Source of the DNA: Loxodes magnus
Lineage: Eukaryota > Ciliophora > Karyorelictea > Loxodida > Loxodidae
DNA: 64,000 nt
Assembly (NCBI GenBank): GCA_946699065.1
Contig: CAMPDV010000427.1
Location: forward strand, 186,001-250,000
Direction: 5' to 3'
Below are positions 63,601-64,000 of the stretch, piece after piece. The notes below the pieces were generated by a model. The model had not been told where the DNA came from and made no database searches. It saw nothing but the letters and a program-made list of their open reading frames with translations. The first letter of the stretch is position 1. Every line of letters begins with the position of its first letter. A program made the position numbers and the translations under genes.

Positions 63601-64000
63601 TGATAATTAACTATTTTTTTAAGATTGTTATGAAGAGCTTTAAAGCAGAATTATATTTTTACTAGATGTATCATTATTAAATTAGAAGCTAGCCTTTTTA
63701 TTTAAATTTTGTTATTTCAAATTATATTTTAGATAATCTATACTTTTATTCCTTCAAATTTACTATAACTCTTTAAAATCACATCTCATTACTTCATCTC
63801 ATTAAAGCATTAGAAATAGAATTCATTATAGAAATTAAATATTTAAGTCAGGATATTATTCATCTATTAGCTTTCCTATCAAATCATATAATTCTTAATT
63901 ATCTCTTTTTTCTTCATTCAATTTTAGATGACTTTGATTTTTAAGAGTTATCACTTCAAGTAAAGTAATTCCTAATGAAAATGCATCTGACTTATATAGA
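60656..64000 (-). CDS. protein kinase / MORN-repeat fusion protein (5' end beyond window)
   Basis: The minus strand enters from the right edge with kinase C-lobe motifs: YKSDAFSLGITLLEVITL (subdomain IX) and FLMLQWDEVMRCDFKEL (subdomain XI; its W is TGA, its Q is TAA). A Ser/Gln-rich linker follows (about 63.7-63.3 kb). Four or more spaced MORN units (YYEGEFRNGFKNGNG, IFYQGFFINGQKHGKG) and a helical Gln/Lys-rich spacer lead into a dense MORN array (about 62.06-60.75 kb), with units such as YEGDWFQNKYQGFGKY and YKGQWYQGQRQGKG. TGA sits at the invariant Trp of most units. The frame is single from 64000 to about 61070. It breaks near 61065 and the MORN frame resumes at about 61022, ending at TGA 60658-60656. 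MORN arrays bind membranes or scaffold proteins; kinase-MORN fusions are common in ciliates. Confidence 0.9.
60833..61615. repeat. 190-bp exact direct repeat inside the MORN array
   Basis: 60833-61022 and 61426-61615 appear identical over 190 bp (offset 593 bp, not a multiple of three). The left copy ends at the point where the MORN frame is broken, so the repeat marks the rearrangement. Confidence 0.8.
61067..61309. repeat. 105-bp exact direct repeat inside the MORN array
   Basis: 61067-61171 and 61205-61309 match over 105 bp with an offset of 138 bp, i.e. 46 codons or two 23-residue MORN units, preserving the frame. Confidence 0.8.

Overview
The window reads as AT-rich ciliate nuclear DNA with a rewired genetic code. 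In several independent proteins TAA and TAG fall where glutamine is expected. TGA falls at invariant tryptophan positions: in WD40 repeats, in MORN repeats, in a kinase C-lobe and in reverse-transcriptase motifs. Paralogous repeats carry TGG at the same positions. The right-hand WD40 gene also ends in TGA, so TGA serves as both Trp and stop. That combination matches the karyorelict code (as in Loxodes) or the related Condylostoma code; a karyorelict or heterotrich is inferred, not shown. Under the standard code almost every gene here is shredded, so the short standard-code ORFs are mostly shadows.

Left arm (1 to 10.6 kb): two WD40 paralogs point outward (1-841 minus, 9502-10569 plus). They share an N-terminal block, a 21/24-nt intron at the same position and a nearly identical 29-bp upstream element. 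Between them lie an unrecognised minus-strand ORF (1401-1850), a decayed endonuclease of a non-LTR retrotransposon (2160-2888 minus), a long TGA-poor plus-strand frame (2912-5250 or beyond), a reverse-transcriptase scrap near 5.3 kb, and a 19-bp tandem repeat followed by a GC-rich island (6.12-6.45 kb).

Middle (10.6 to 57.3 kb): a very AT-rich, repeat-dominated landscape. It holds one large non-LTR retrotransposon copy (26.98-30.14 kb: endonuclease, reverse transcriptase, C-terminal zinc finger) and three further fragments of that family (23.7, 40.2, 45.2 kb). It also holds about a dozen ORF1/gag-like genes or remnants (coiled coil plus CCHC-type zinc knuckle) in at least two families, mostly without a neighbouring reverse transcriptase. 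There is a possible Merlin-like transposase N-terminus (11.87 kb), an unrecognised membrane or secreted protein gene (about 20-21.2 kb) and a three-copy dispersed repeat with a TTCGTTGGG core. Long stretches between these show no gene.

Right arm (57.3 to 64 kb): an unrecognised helical plus-strand gene (58.4-60.35 kb) converges on a large minus-strand gene (60656 to beyond 64000). That gene encodes a protein-kinase C-lobe, a Ser/Gln-rich linker and a long MORN-repeat array whose DNA repeats have undergone a frame-breaking rearrangement.

All calls come from reading the sequence by eye under TAA/TAG=Gln and TGA=Trp/stop. No database search was possible. Many retroelement ORFs contain one to four frameshifts, which could be decay or assembly indels.
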